This document shows positions 7,941 to 17,590 of a stretch of DNA of 47,572 nucleotides, piece by piece. Position 1 is the first letter of the stretch, and every line of letters starts with the position of its first letter. The notes under the pieces were generated by a model that saw only the letters and a program-made list of their open reading frames with translations, did no database searches and was not told where the DNA came from. The translations under genes and the position numbers were made by a program. Origin of the DNA: Alphaproteobacteria bacterium (GTDB lineage: Bacteria > Pseudomonadota > Alphaproteobacteria > SHVV01); NCBI GenBank assembly GCA_009694095.1, contig SHVV01000004.1:1-47572 (forward strand). Direction: 5' to 3'.

Positions 7941-7946
7941 GGAGGC

Positions 7947-9689
7947 TCATGTGGCGCGAAGCTTGGTCGTCGCCGCCTGATCGACGGCGAACGTGGTCGG
8001 ATTGACGACGACGCCGTACACGTCGCGCGCGGCCGCCACCGTGATGACGCCGTTGCGCACTTCGGCCGCGACTTTGTTGGCCAGCCGGTGCTTGGGCTCG
8101 CCCCAGCCGCCGCCACCCGAAGCGATCTGGTGATAGACGGTTCCCTTGGGCACGTTGGTCAGCAGGTCCTTGTTGCGCGGCGTGACGACGCGACCGTCGG
8201 GCTGGCGCAGTTCGATCCGATTGAGGCCTGCGTCTTTACCGCCCGCGAGACCAAACGCCGGTTCGAAGTCGCCGTCGCCGAAGGTGACGATTTGGGTTTC
8301 CTCCGAGCCGACGCGATACGCGGTCTCGGTGCCGAGACCGCCCCGCCATTCGCCGGCGCCGGCCGAATCGCAGAGGAGTTCGTGCTTCAAGAGCGTATGC
8401 GGCGTCTGCTGCTCGAACATCTCGTAGTCCTGATCGAGCACGCCGCCCGAGGCGTCGATCATGCCGATGTGGTCGTAGCCATCGGTCCCCCGCATCGCGC
8501 CCGAGCCGCCCTTCATGCCCATAAACATGATGTCGACGAATTTGTCGTTCTTCGCTGCGTCTTGCCCGGTTGAGAGCGAGCAGAGCAGGTTGTTCCAGCC
8601 GGCGGTGACGCGGTCGGGGATGACGGGGGCGAGCGCTCGCATGATCGCGTCCGCGTTGGGTGGGCAGAGATGATTGCCGAACGTCGTTGCCTTGGGGTAC
8701 CCGGCGTTCAGGATGGTGCCCTCGGGAATGATGATTTCGATCGGCCGCGTCATCCCTTCGTTGTGCGGAATGTTCGGGTTGATCATCTGTAGGAAGGTCA
8801 GAATCGTCGCCGAGGCGCTCGAGGTGTACGTGCCGTTGACGAAGCCATTGGTGCGTGGATCGGTGCCGTTGTAGTCGAACGCGATCGTCTTGTCGCTCAC
8901 GGTGATGGCGACGCGGATGGTGTACTTCGAGCCCTCGTTGCGGCCATCGTAGTAGACGTAGCCCTCGCCCCTGTAGACGCCGTTCGGGATCTTGGCGATC
9001 TCGGCTTCCATCATTTTCTGCGTCGAATCGAAGAGCGCGTCCTTGTGCGCCTCGAAGGTAGCGTGGCCATATTTCGCGAGCAGCGCCAACAAGCGCCGCT
9101 CGCCGACGACGCAGGTGCCCATCTCGGCCCGCATGTCTTCCTCGACGATCGGAAAGCGGATGTTGGCGAAGATCAGCTCCCACACGTCTTTGCGGAGCTT
9201 GCCCTTCTCGTAGACCTTGACCGGTGGAATCCGGAGCGCTTCCTGCCACACCTCGGTCGCGTTCGGGTTGTAGCCGCCGGCGACGGCGCCGCCGATGTCG
9301 GCCTGGTGTCCTTTGCACGCCGACCATGCGACCAGACGGCCTTCGAAAAAGATCGGCTTGTACACGGCGACGTCGTTGTTTTGGTTGCCCATCGAGAAAA
9401 CGTCGTTATGGAAAATAACGTCGCCCTCATAGATTTCATCGCCGAAGTAGCGGCGGATGTATTTGCACACCGGCGCCAGCGAGAAAGCGAGGATCGGCAA
9501 GTTCTCGGTCTGCTCCAGCATGAGTCCGTCCGCATCGTAGAGCCCGGTGACGAAATCCTTGGCTTCGCACAGGATCGGCGAGCGCGCCGTCTTGGTGAGC
9601 GAGATCGACATCTCGTCGGTGATCGAACGGAACGCGCGCGCGAACACCGAGAGAAGGATTGGATCGACGTTGACACGCTCCTGGGCCAT
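7947..9689 (-). CDS. hyuB: Hydantoinase B/oxoprolinase beta-type subunit
   Basis: 580 residues of the HyuB family, starting MAQERVNVDPILLSVFARAF. Recognisable family blocks are FHNDVFSMGNQNNDVAVYKP, CKGHQADIGG, and the C-terminal GGLGTETAYRVGSEE and ASGGGGWGEP. With the HyuA-type gene 43 bp upstream it should form an ATP-dependent cyclic amide (hydantoin, 5-oxoproline) hydrolase or a related ATP-dependent carboxylase of the acetone carboxylase type; no third, small carboxylase subunit is seen, so an amidohydrolase is likelier. Cytosolic. Substrate cannot be read from the sequence. Confidence 0.9.
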   Translation of the reverse strand: MAQERVNVDPILLSVFARAFRSITDEMSISLTKTARSPILCEAKDFVTGLYDADGLMLEQTENLPILAFSLAPVCKYIRRYFGDEIYEGDVIFHNDVFSMGNQNNDVAVYKPIFFEGRLVAWSACKGHQADIGGAVAGGYNPNATEVWQEALRIPPVKVYEKGKLRKDVWELIFANIRFPIVEEDMRAEMGTCVVGERRLLALLAKYGHATFEAHKDALFDSTQKMMEAEIAKIPNGVYRGEGYVYYDGRNEGSKYTIRVAITVSDKTIAFDYNGTDPRTNGFVNGTYTSSASATILTFLQMINPNIPHNEGMTRPIEIIIPEGTILNAGYPKATTFGNHLCPPNADAIMRALAPVIPDRVTAGWNNLLCSLSTGQDAAKNDKFVDIMFMGMKGGSGAMRGTDGYDHIGMIDASGGVLDQDYEMFEQQTPHTLLKHELLCDSAGAGEWRGGLGTETAYRVGSEETQIVTFGDGDFEPAFGLAGGKDAGLNRIELRQPDGRVVTPRNKDLLTNVPKGTVYHQIASGGGGWGEPKHRLANKVAAEVRNGVITVAAARDVYGVVVNPTTFAVDQAATTKLRAT

Positions 9690-9732
9690 CGCTCGTTTCT
9701 ATTCTCCTGCGCAGCTCGACCAGCCAGAGCGA

Positions 9733-11844
9733 CTATCGACCTTCAATCGCACTCGTCACCAGGTCCTCGCGCCCTTTGCGGTAAAGCGCGAACGAGCCGA
9801 ATTTATCACAGACGCAGTCGAAAGACGCGGTCACCAGGATGGCGGTGTTGACTTGCTCGATCAACGCCGGTCCGGCGATGCGGCAACCGAATCTCATCGC
9901 GTGGCCGTCATAGACGGGGACCGTCGCGAACTTGCCCTCCTCGGGCACGTAAATGCGTCGTGCGCCCTTACGCGCGCCAGACGAGTCGGCGCCGGCGTAG
10001 CTTTCCTCGCGAAATGCCGGCTTCTCGGTTACGCCGACCGCTTGTAAGCGAAGGTTGATGACCTCGATGGGGGTTTTCTGCTCTTCGAGCGAGTAGCCGT
10101 ACATGCGGTTGTGCGTAGCGTGAAAAAGCCGGGCAAGAAGCGGTTTGATGTCGGCTCCGGCAAGCGCCGTCAGCGGAAACTCGACCGAGACTTCGTGGTA
10201 CTGCTTGACATAGCGGCAGTCGGCGCGCGCGACGTGGCGGCGGCGTGGTTCGGGAATCTTCTCGGCGTCGAGCAATGCGTCACCGGCGTTCGTCATCTCG
10301 GCAAAAAGCCGTCCGACCTCGCGCTGGTCGAGAGCGCCGAGCCGACGCACATAGGTGCGGACGAAATCGTGCTTCAAATCGCTCACCAGCATACCCGCCG
10401 CGCAGAAAATTGAGGACTCCTTGGGCACGATGAGGACGGGTATTTCGAGCTCGCGCGCGATCTCACAGGCGTGCAACGGACCAGCCCCGCCGGCGACGAT
10501 CAGCGGAAACTCGCGTGGGTCGTAGCCGCGCTTGATCGTGATTTCGCGGACGCCTTGCGCCATGTTGTTGTTGATGACGCGGTACATCCCGGCCGCCGCG
10601 TCCTCGATCGAGAACCCGAGCTTGGCTCCGAGTGCGGATTGAATTGCCGCCTTGGCCGCCGCCGCGTCGAGTTTGAGCTTGCCTCCGGCGAAATAGTCGG
10701 GGTCGAGGTAACCCAAAATGAGATCGGCGTCGGTGCAGGCCGGCAGCTTGCCGCCGCGGCCATAGCACGCCGGACCGGGATCGGCGCCGGCCGATTGCGG
10801 TCCCATGCGCAATAGCCCGCCTTCGTCTATCCAGCCGATCGAGCCGCCGCCGGCGCCGATCGTGTTGATGTCGAGCATCGGCAGCGCGATGCGATAGCGG
10901 TTGATCGAGCCTTCGCTCGCCGTGTGCGCGGCGCCGTTTTGCACCAACGCGGCGTCGAAACTCGTACCGCCCATGTCGACGGTGATGCAGTCCTCGCGGC
11001 CGTGCGCGCGGGCGTAGCCCAAGCCGATGCCGGGGCCTGCCGCCGGCCCCGAGAGCAGTGTAACGGCCGCCTGCTGCATCGCGATGTCCGGCGAAATGAC
11101 GCCACCATTCGATTGCATGATGAGGAGATTGCCGGCAAAGCCGAACGCTTCCAGGCGCGCGACCAAGCTCTGGAGATAGGCTCTCAGTTTGGGTCCGACG
11201 TAAGAATTGAGCACCGTGGTCGACACCCGGTCGTAAAAGCGGATCGCCGGGAGGAGGTCGGTCGAGACCGTGAGGTACGCTTGCGGAAGCTCTTTGCGGA
11301 CAAGCGTTGCGGCGGCTTGCTCGTGCGCTGGGTTTGCGAATGCGTTCATGAAGCAAATGGCGATCGACTCGACACGTTCGCCCTTGAAAAGGGCGAGCGC
11401 AGCTGCGACTTCGGCGAGCGCTAGCGGTTCGGTTTCAATCCCGGCGCGGTCGAGGCGGCCGCCGACGCCAATACGTAAATAGCGAGGCGCGAGCGGGGGT
11501 ACGTTGATGTAACGGTTATTGTACTGCTCTTCGCGAATGCCGCGCCGCATTTCGACCGCGTCGCGCAGGCCCTTGGTCGTCAGCAGCGCCGTCTTGGCGC
11601 CGGAAAACGTGAGCGTGGCGTTGGTGGTGACCGTCGTACCGTGGACGATGGTCTCGATCCCGGCCGCGAATGCCTTCGGCGCCAGGCCGTAGCTTCTCGC
11701 CGCTTCGCCGAGGCCGTTAATAAGACCGATTGCCGGATCCTCCGGCGTCGACAGGGTTTTGAAAACGCGCGGGCCGCCGTCGGCATCGACGACCAGAAAA
11801 TCGGTGAACGTTCCGCCGACATCGATCCCGACTTTGAACGCCAT
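9733..11844 (-). CDS. hyuA: Hydantoinase A/N-methylhydantoinase alpha-type subunit
   Basis: 703 residues beginning MAFKVGIDVGGTFTDFLVVD. The ATP-binding phosphate-1 motif of the ASKHA fold is GIDVGGTFTD; further family blocks are VHGTTVTTNATL, QSNGGVISPDIA, LLSGPAAGPGIGL and DMGGTSFDAAL. I chose the ATG at 11844 because a GGAG sits 9 nt before it; the track's start at 11853 is a TTG three codons earlier. It is the ATP-hydrolysing partner of hyuB downstream. The 121-bp gap to the divergent amidase gene contains an AT-rich box (ttatataaga, 11901-11910) that could serve promoters in either direction. Confidence 0.9.
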   Translation of the reverse strand: MAFKVGIDVGGTFTDFLVVDADGGPRVFKTLSTPEDPAIGLINGLGEAARSYGLAPKAFAAGIETIVHGTTVTTNATLTFSGAKTALLTTKGLRDAVEMRRGIREEQYNNRYINVPPLAPRYLRIGVGGRLDRAGIETEPLALAEVAAALALFKGERVESIAICFMNAFANPAHEQAAATLVRKELPQAYLTVSTDLLPAIRFYDRVSTTVLNSYVGPKLRAYLQSLVARLEAFGFAGNLLIMQSNGGVISPDIAMQQAAVTLLSGPAAGPGIGLGYARAHGREDCITVDMGGTSFDAALVQNGAAHTASEGSINRYRIALPMLDINTIGAGGGSIGWIDEGGLLRMGPQSAGADPGPACYGRGGKLPACTDADLILGYLDPDYFAGGKLKLDAAAAKAAIQSALGAKLGFSIEDAAAGMYRVINNNMAQGVREITIKRGYDPREFPLIVAGGAGPLHACEIARELEIPVLIVPKESSIFCAAGMLVSDLKHDFVRTYVRRLGALDQREVGRLFAEMTNAGDALLDAEKIPEPRRRHVARADCRYVKQYHEVSVEFPLTALAGADIKPLLARLFHATHNRMYGYSLEEQKTPIEVINLRLQAVGVTEKPAFREESYAGADSSGARKGARRIYVPEEGKFATVPVYDGHAMRFGCRIAGPALIEQVNTAILVTASFDCVCDKFGSFALYRKGREDLVTSAIEGR

Positions 11845-11965
11845 GCCGCCCAACTCCGCGTCGCGGCTGTGGATGAGGAGGTCGTCTTGCCGCGTTTGGT
11901 TTATATAAGAGGCGGAGCGGCGACGCTATTGGCCGCCGCACGATCGCCTTTCAGGGGGAACGACG

Positions 11966-13483
11966 ATGGCCGTCAAAGCACCGACGCCGGAGCAGATAAG
12001 AATCGTCGCCAAAGATCTTGGCTTAAGCCTATCGGACGCCGACGTCACCGAGTTCGGTGGCTTGATCGCGGCCACCGTCCGCGACGTCTATGGACCGCTT
12101 GATGCGATGCCCGACAACTTGCCGGAGGTTCGTTACCCGCGCACCCCCGGGCATCGCCCCGATGCGGAGGAAGACCCGCTGCACGCGTGGTACGTGAAGA
12201 CTTCGATCAAGGGCGCACCGACCGGGAAGCTCGCCGGCAAGCGCGTGGCGCTCAAAGACAACGTGTGTCTGGCGGGCGTACCGTTGATGAACGGCGCTGG
12301 CACGATGGAAGGCTACGTGCCGGACGTCGACGCGACCGTCGTGACGAGGATTCTCGATGCTGGCGGCGAGATCGCCGGCAAGGTGCACTGCGAATACTTC
12401 TGCTTCTCGGGCGGCAGCCACACCAATGCGACCGGGCCGACGCACAACCCGCGCAAGATGGGACACTCGGCCGGCGGATCATCCTCTGGTTCGGCCGCCG
12501 TCGTCGCATCGGGGCAGGTGCCGATGGCGATCGGCGGTGATCAAGGCGGTTCGATCCGCGCACCCTCGTCGTTTTGCGGGATTTACGGCTTGAAGCCGAC
12601 CCATGGGCTTGTGCCTTACACCGGGGTTTTTCCGATCGAACTCACGCTCGATCACGTCGGGCCAATGACGGCGACGGTTGCCGATAACGCACTCCTGCTC
12701 GAGGTGATCGCTGGTGCGGACGGGCTCGACCCGCGCCAGTACGCGCCGAAGATCGACATCTACACCAGGGCGCTCGATCGCGGCGTACAGGGTTTGCGGA
12801 TCGGTGTCGTCAAGGAAGGGTTCGCGTGGCCGCAGTCGCAGGCTGAGGTCGATCGCAAGGTACGGACCGCGACTCGGGTCTTCGCCGATGGCGGCGCTAC
12901 CGTCGAAGACGTATCGATACCGTGGCACCGTTTGGGGATGTCGCTTTGGACACCGATCGCCTGCGAGGGGCCAACCGAGCTTATGATGAAGGGCAACGGC
13001 ATGGGCACGAACTGGAAGGGCCTCTATGTCACGAGCCTGTTGGATGCCCATGCGGCGTGGAAGAACCGCGCCAACGAGCTTTCCGAAGGGCTCAAGTTCG
13101 GCATTCTGCTCGGCCAATATATGCACCGCTACTACCGCAACCACTACTATGCCAAGGCGCAGAACGTGGCGCGCAAGCTGCGCGCCGCCTACGACCTGGC
13201 GCTGTCGCGCCTCGACCTTCTGGTGATGCCGACCTCCCCGATCACCGCGCCGCCGCTGCCTGGTCCCAACGCGACGCGGATCGAATCGATGGGACCGGGA
13301 TTCGCCTCGATCACGAACACGGCGCCGTTCGACGTTTCCGGACACCCGGCGATGTCGGTACCGTGCGGCATGGTCGATGGGTTGCCCGTTGGGATGATGC
13401 TGATCGCACGCTATTGGGAAGAAGCGACGATCTATCGGGCAGCGGCGCAGTTTGAACGGGCGGTTAAATGGGAAGCGGCGTGA
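11966..13483 (+). CDS. Amidase signature family hydrolase
   Basis: 505 residues with the Ser-cisSer-Lys triad of amidase-signature enzymes: Lys98 in ALKDNV, the cis-Ser in HSAGGSSSGSA (about 172) and the nucleophilic Ser196 in GGDQGGSIR, followed by GIYGLKPTHG. It hydrolyses a carboxamide to acid and ammonia. RBS AGGGGGA lies 6 nt before the ATG. It is divergent from hyuAB and is followed on the same strand by an acyl-CoA ligase, so the acid it releases may be activated to a CoA ester. Maleamate-type or aryl-amide substrates are possibilities; the sequence alone does not decide. Confidence 0.92.
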   Translation: MAVKAPTPEQIRIVAKDLGLSLSDADVTEFGGLIAATVRDVYGPLDAMPDNLPEVRYPRTPGHRPDAEEDPLHAWYVKTSIKGAPTGKLAGKRVALKDNVCLAGVPLMNGAGTMEGYVPDVDATVVTRILDAGGEIAGKVHCEYFCFSGGSHTNATGPTHNPRKMGHSAGGSSSGSAAVVASGQVPMAIGGDQGGSIRAPSSFCGIYGLKPTHGLVPYTGVFPIELTLDHVGPMTATVADNALLLEVIAGADGLDPRQYAPKIDIYTRALDRGVQGLRIGVVKEGFAWPQSQAEVDRKVRTATRVFADGGATVEDVSIPWHRLGMSLWTPIACEGPTELMMKGNGMGTNWKGLYVTSLLDAHAAWKNRANELSEGLKFGILLGQYMHRYYRNHYYAKAQNVARKLRAAYDLALSRLDLLVMPTSPITAPPLPGPNATRIESMGPGFASITNTAPFDVSGHPAMSVPCGMVDGLPVGMMLIARYWEEATIYRAAAQFERAVKWEAA

Positions 13484-13514
13484 GCGTGGGCGCTGCCCTC
13501 GATTTACAGCGGCG

Positions 13515-15140
13515 ATGACTGAATCGGTCTATTCGGCCTTCGCGGCCGCCGCCGAGCAAACGCCGGACCGGCTGTTCCTACTCGTTCCGCCGTCGGCGGC
13601 CAAATCGTACGCGCCCAAGGGCATGACGATGACCTATCGCGAGGCGGCGGCGACGGTCGAAGCGCTTAGAGATTCCTATGAGGCGGTCGGTTATGGCGCT
13701 GGGGCTCGCGTCGCGCTTTTGCTCGAGAATCGGCCGGCGTTTCTATTGCACTGGCTCGCGCTCAATGCACTCAACGTGTCGGTGGTGCCGCTCAATCCAG
13801 CCTTCGGCGATCGTGAACTCGCCTTCGTGCTGGAGCACAGCGAGGTTGCAGCTCTGATCGCCGTGCCGGAGCGGGCCGAAAGCTTGATCAATTTGGTTAT
13901 TGCCGAGAACTTGGAGCTTCCGGTCGGGATCGCTGGCGAGGCGTTTCTGGCGCCCTCGCCGCACCGAGTTGACTATCGAAGCATCGCACCGCCGGAGGAG
14001 GGCGAGTGCGCTGTAGTCTACACCTCGGGCACGACAGGGAAGCCCAAGGGCTGCATTCTCGGCAACGAATATTTCCTCGGCGCTGGCCGTTGGTACGCCG
14101 GTATCGGCGGGTACTGCGCGCTGCGCAACGGCGGCGAGCGTTTGCTAACGCCACTGCCGCTCTTTCACATGAATGCCATGGCATTCTCGTTTCTCGCCGT
14201 GGTTGTGACGCGGAACTGTCTTGTCCTGCTCGACCGATTCCACCCTGCGACCTGGTGGTCCGACGTCGCTGCGACACAGGCGACGGCGATCCACTATCTC
14301 GGCGTCATGCCGGCCATCCTGATGCAGCAGCCGCCGCTTAAGACCGACCGGGCGCATCGCGTCCGATTTGGCTTCGGTGCCGGTGTCGATTCGAAATACC
14401 ACGCGGCATTCGAGAAGCGTTTTGGGTTTCCACTCATCGAGGCGTGGTCGATGACTGAGACCGGTCCTGGAGCCGTGGTGATCGCCAATCGCGAACCACG
14501 CTATGTCGGTACGCGTTGTTTTGGCCGGCCGGCAGCCGATCTTGAGTGCCGAATCGCCGACGATGAAGGCAATGCGGTTGGGCCGGGCGCGGAGGGCGAA
14601 CTTCTCGTACGTGGCGCGGCGAGCGCGCCACGGCACAGCTTCTTTCGCGGCTATCTTAAAGACACTCAAGAAACTGCTGGCGCATGGGCCGGCGGTTGGT
14701 TCCGCACCGGTGATATCGTGCGGCAGGCCGCCGACAACAGTCTGCATTTCGTTGATCGCAAGAAGAACATTATTCGCCGGAGCAGCGAGAACATTGCCGC
14801 CTTCGAAGTCGAGGGTGTGGTCGGCGAACACCCGGCCGTCAAGGAGACTGCGGTGATCGCCATTCAAGATCGGTTCCGGGGCGAGGAAGTGATGGCGTGC
14901 GTGGTGCTCAGCCCGACGGCAACGCCGGACGAGGCCACCGCGCGGGCGATCGCCGATTTCTGCCGTGATCGCTTGGCTTGGTTCAAGGCGCCGGGCTGGG
15001 TTCTATTTCGCGACTCGCTGCGTACGACCGCGACGCAGAAGATCGAAAAGGCGAAACTCAGGGTACCGCTCGAAGAGCTGTTTCGTAGCCCGACCTGCTT
15101 CGATCTGCGGGCGTTGAAGAAATCGCCGGCACCTCATTGA
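13515..15140 (+). CDS. AMP-forming acyl-CoA ligase
   Basis: 541 residues from the ATG at 13515; the longer ORF starts at a TTG inside the amidase gene and is less likely. Motifs of the adenylate-forming family appear in order: P-loop YTSGTTGKPKG (about 169), LPLFHMNAM, A5-type EAWSMTETG, the hinge GDIVRQ...DRKKNIIRRSSENI and the C-terminal catalytic Lys in TATQKIEKAKL. It makes an acyl-CoA from a carboxylate, ATP and CoA. It follows the amidase at 31 bp and precedes a quinone-oxidoreductase-like gene, so the three probably form one transcript. The closest described types by general look are crotonobetaine/carnitine-CoA ligases (CaiC-like), but this is not firm. Confidence 0.9.
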   Translation: MTESVYSAFAAAAEQTPDRLFLLVPPSAAKSYAPKGMTMTYREAAATVEALRDSYEAVGYGAGARVALLLENRPAFLLHWLALNALNVSVVPLNPAFGDRELAFVLEHSEVAALIAVPERAESLINLVIAENLELPVGIAGEAFLAPSPHRVDYRSIAPPEEGECAVVYTSGTTGKPKGCILGNEYFLGAGRWYAGIGGYCALRNGGERLLTPLPLFHMNAMAFSFLAVVVTRNCLVLLDRFHPATWWSDVAATQATAIHYLGVMPAILMQQPPLKTDRAHRVRFGFGAGVDSKYHAAFEKRFGFPLIEAWSMTETGPGAVVIANREPRYVGTRCFGRPAADLECRIADDEGNAVGPGAEGELLVRGAASAPRHSFFRGYLKDTQETAGAWAGGWFRTGDIVRQAADNSLHFVDRKKNIIRRSSENIAAFEVEGVVGEHPAVKETAVIAIQDRFRGEEVMACVVLSPTATPDEATARAIADFCRDRLAWFKAPGWVLFRDSLRTTATQKIEKAKLRVPLEELFRSPTCFDLRALKKSPAPH

Positions 15141-15185
15141 ACTGGGCCGTCTTGACCACGATCGTCGCCAAACGGGGAAAATCAA

Positions 15186-16118
15186 ATGATGCGCGTTATT
15201 CGCTTTGAACGGTTCGGCGGACCCGAAGTTCTTACCATGACGACGGTTCCAGACCCGGTTCCAGGACCGGGCGAGGTCGTCGTCGATATTCATGCCGCGA
15301 GCGTCAACCCAGTCGATTGGAAGATTCGGTCCGGCCGGTTGGAACGTTATTTCAAATCGACTTTTCCGGTCATTCCGGGGCGAGACGGCGCCGGCGTCGT
15401 GGCGTCACTTGGAAGCGGTGTTGCCGGGGTCAAGGTCGGCGATGCGGTATCGTTCGTGGCCGCCCATATGGGACAGGGGACTTATGCCGAGAAGATCGCG
15501 CTCACGGCGGACCGCCTCGTGGCCAAACCTGCAGGGTTGAGTTTCGCCGGAGCCGCCGCATACCCGCTCGCGGGGTTGACTGCCTGGATGGCGGTGGTAT
15601 CGACCGCACCCGTCGAGCGCGGCATGAAAGTCCTCATTCACGCTGGGGCGGGTGGCGTTGGCGGGATCGCGGTTCAGATTGCCCGCCACCGTGGAGCAGA
15701 AGTGGTGGCGACCGCGAGCGCTGCGAACGCCGACTACGTTCGATCGCTCGGTGCGAGCCAAGTGATCGCGTATGACCGTGAAGACTTCTCGGCTCGGCTC
15801 AAGGACCTCGACCTCGTGTTCGACACCATGGGGGGCGCGATACACGCACGCTCATACCGTGTCCTCAAGAAAGGCGGAACGTTGGTATGGATCACCGCCG
15901 AGCCGGTCGACGATCACGGCGCCAAATACGGCGTGGCGGTCAAACAAGCGCTCGTGCGCGATAACCCGGATGCGCTGCGCGGGTTGGCCGCGTTGGTCGC
16001 TCAAGGAGAAATTCGACCGCAGGTTGGGCGCGTTCTACCGCTTGCCGATGCGGCTGAAGCGCATCGTCTCTCGGAAACCGGTCACGTTCGGGGGAAAATC
16101 GTTCTCGCCATGCGCTGA
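15186..16118 (+). CDS. NADPH:quinone-oxidoreductase-like MDR protein (zinc-free)
   Basis: 310 residues of the medium-chain dehydrogenase/reductase superfamily, quinone reductase branch. The N-terminal GroES-like domain contains FGGPEVLTM and GRDGAGVV; the Rossmann domain has LIHAGAGGVGGIAVQIARHRG. Cysteines of catalytic or structural zinc are absent, as in quinone oxidoreductases. It would reduce an enone or quinone with NAD(P)H. Start is the ATG at 15186; a second in-frame ATG follows directly and GGGGA lies upstream. It is last in the amidase-ligase run and ends 12 bp from the convergent thiolase gene. Confidence 0.88.
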   Translation: MMRVIRFERFGGPEVLTMTTVPDPVPGPGEVVVDIHAASVNPVDWKIRSGRLERYFKSTFPVIPGRDGAGVVASLGSGVAGVKVGDAVSFVAAHMGQGTYAEKIALTADRLVAKPAGLSFAGAAAYPLAGLTAWMAVVSTAPVERGMKVLIHAGAGGVGGIAVQIARHRGAEVVATASAANADYVRSLGASQVIAYDREDFSARLKDLDLVFDTMGGAIHARSYRVLKKGGTLVWITAEPVDDHGAKYGVAVKQALVRDNPDALRGLAALVAQGEIRPQVGRVLPLADAAEAHRLSETGHVRGKIVLAMR

Positions 16119-16130
16119 CGTCGATCGAGT

Positions 16131-17336
16131 TCAGCGGTCGCCGACTTCGATGACGACGGCCATGCCGGAATCGCCGGCGGCGCAGCCGGTGAACAAGCCG
16201 ACGCCGCCGCCGCGAATGACCAACTCCTCGATCAACTCAATCGTAGCGCGCAGCCCGGTCGGCGCGTTTGGATGTCCCCAAATGAGCGAGCAGCCGTAAT
16301 TGTTCATGTCGTTGAGCGGGAATCCGGTTTCGCGGGCGAACACCACGTCGTTGACGGCGAACGGATTGTGGGTCTTGACCGCATCGATATCGGCGATGGT
16401 TTTACCGGCGTGTTCGAGTGCGCACTTGGCCGCCGGCACAGTCGCCGCCGGCATGAACGCTTCGTCGACCCGACCGCTGCCGAAGCCGAGGACGCGCACG
16501 CGGATCGCCGGATCCGATGCCATGTCGCGCGCTCGATCTGGCGTTGTCATCACTACGGCGGCGTTGCCATCGGCTGGATGAGTCTGGCCGCCGAACGTCA
16601 CCGAGCCACCCTCGCGCAAGGGTTTGAGCTTGGCGAGACCCTCCGGCGACGAGGCGAACACGCCTTGATCGCCCGAAAGCGTCACTTTCGTCTTGAGATA
16701 GCGTGCGTCCGGCACGTCGAACGGTAACGTCATGTAGCGTTTCTGAAACGCCGACTCGGCTGCGGTCGCTTGCTGGTATTGCGCATAGCGGCGCAGGACG
16801 ACATCGTGTTGCTGCGCCGTCGTCACCTGCCACTTGGCAGCGCAGTTTTCGGCCGTCTCGATCATCGAGACCTGCGCGTAGGGGTCGCGATTCATGTTAT
16901 CGATCAGCCAGTTCTCGTGTTGGCCAACGCCTCCGAGCCCGTCCGGGTTGGGGTAGTAGATGTGCGGCGTATACGAAGTCTTGTCCGCCGCGACGACCAA
17001 CGAACACACGTTCTGACCGGTGGCGATATCCGCGGCGCCGGCTTGAAGGCATCGAACCGACGTGGCGCACGCCTGGGCTATCGTCGGACCGGTCACGGAC
17101 GGCGCGCCGATCATGCCCATGAACCACGGCACGCCCCAGAACGCCTTGTATTGCGGCGTCGTGATGCCAAGCGCAGCGCTGTCGAAGACGCTGGCTGCGA
17201 TCTTGCGTCGTCCGAGTTCGACCTTGGCGACGTGGGCCGCGAACTCGATCGCGTTCAGGTGGCCGAGGGCGCCTTGCCACTTCGCGAACGGAGTCGTCCA
17301 ATACGCCCCGTAAGGAATCTCAACATTTTCCAACAT
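16131..17336 (-). CDS. Thiolase (acetyl-CoA acyltransferase family)
   Basis: 401 residues from the ATG at 17336 (MLENVEIPYGAYW); the ORF extends 22 codons upstream without a good ribosome site. All thiolase residues are visible: nucleophilic Cys in QACATSVRC, His in IWGHPNAPTG and the second Cys in FTGCAAGDSG. It should cleave 3-oxoacyl-CoA thiolytically or condense acyl-CoAs. It is convergent with the MDR gene and lies beyond the chimeric pseudogene region from the molybdenum hydroxylase operon, so membership of that operon is doubtful. Start choice is uncertain by one or two alternatives. Confidence 0.88.
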   Translation of the reverse strand: MLENVEIPYGAYWTTPFAKWQGALGHLNAIEFAAHVAKVELGRRKIAASVFDSAALGITTPQYKAFWGVPWFMGMIGAPSVTGPTIAQACATSVRCLQAGAADIATGQNVCSLVVAADKTSYTPHIYYPNPDGLGGVGQHENWLIDNMNRDPYAQVSMIETAENCAAKWQVTTAQQHDVVLRRYAQYQQATAAESAFQKRYMTLPFDVPDARYLKTKVTLSGDQGVFASSPEGLAKLKPLREGGSVTFGGQTHPADGNAAVVMTTPDRARDMASDPAIRVRVLGFGSGRVDEAFMPAATVPAAKCALEHAGKTIADIDAVKTHNPFAVNDVVFARETGFPLNDMNNYGCSLIWGHPNAPTGLRATIELIEELVIRGGGVGLFTGCAAGDSGMAVVIEVGDR

Positions 17337-17476
17337 TGTGCACGCTGGCCGCGCGTCGCGGCATATTTCTTCACCCATAGTCGAGGTGACCCAATCGGTC
17401 AATTCGGGCCAAGCTGTGCCCGGTGGCTACCCGATGGAAGATTTTTTATCAAGAGGAACCAGATCGGGGGATCGCC

Positions 17477-17590
17477 GTGGACGTTGTCGAAAAGACCTAT
17501 GCCGGTGTCGTTGTTTTGAAAGTGAGCGGTCGGGTTGACCAGAATACATCCGAGACATTCGGGCCGCGGCTCGTGCATGCGATCGAACAG
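17477..17590 (+). pseudogene. STAS-domain gene fragment (5' end)
   Basis: From a GTG preceded by a GGGGGA ribosome site, the plus strand encodes VDVVEKTYAGVVVLKVSGRV and then DQNTSETFGPRLVHAI, which resembles the first half of an anti-sigma-factor antagonist (STAS) domain. After about residue 37 similarity stops and the frame runs on antisense through an AMP-ligase fragment to 17860. The conserved Ser/phosphorylation region and the second half of the domain are missing, so the product is not a functional STAS protein. The breakpoint is near 17575-17590. Confidence 0.5.
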
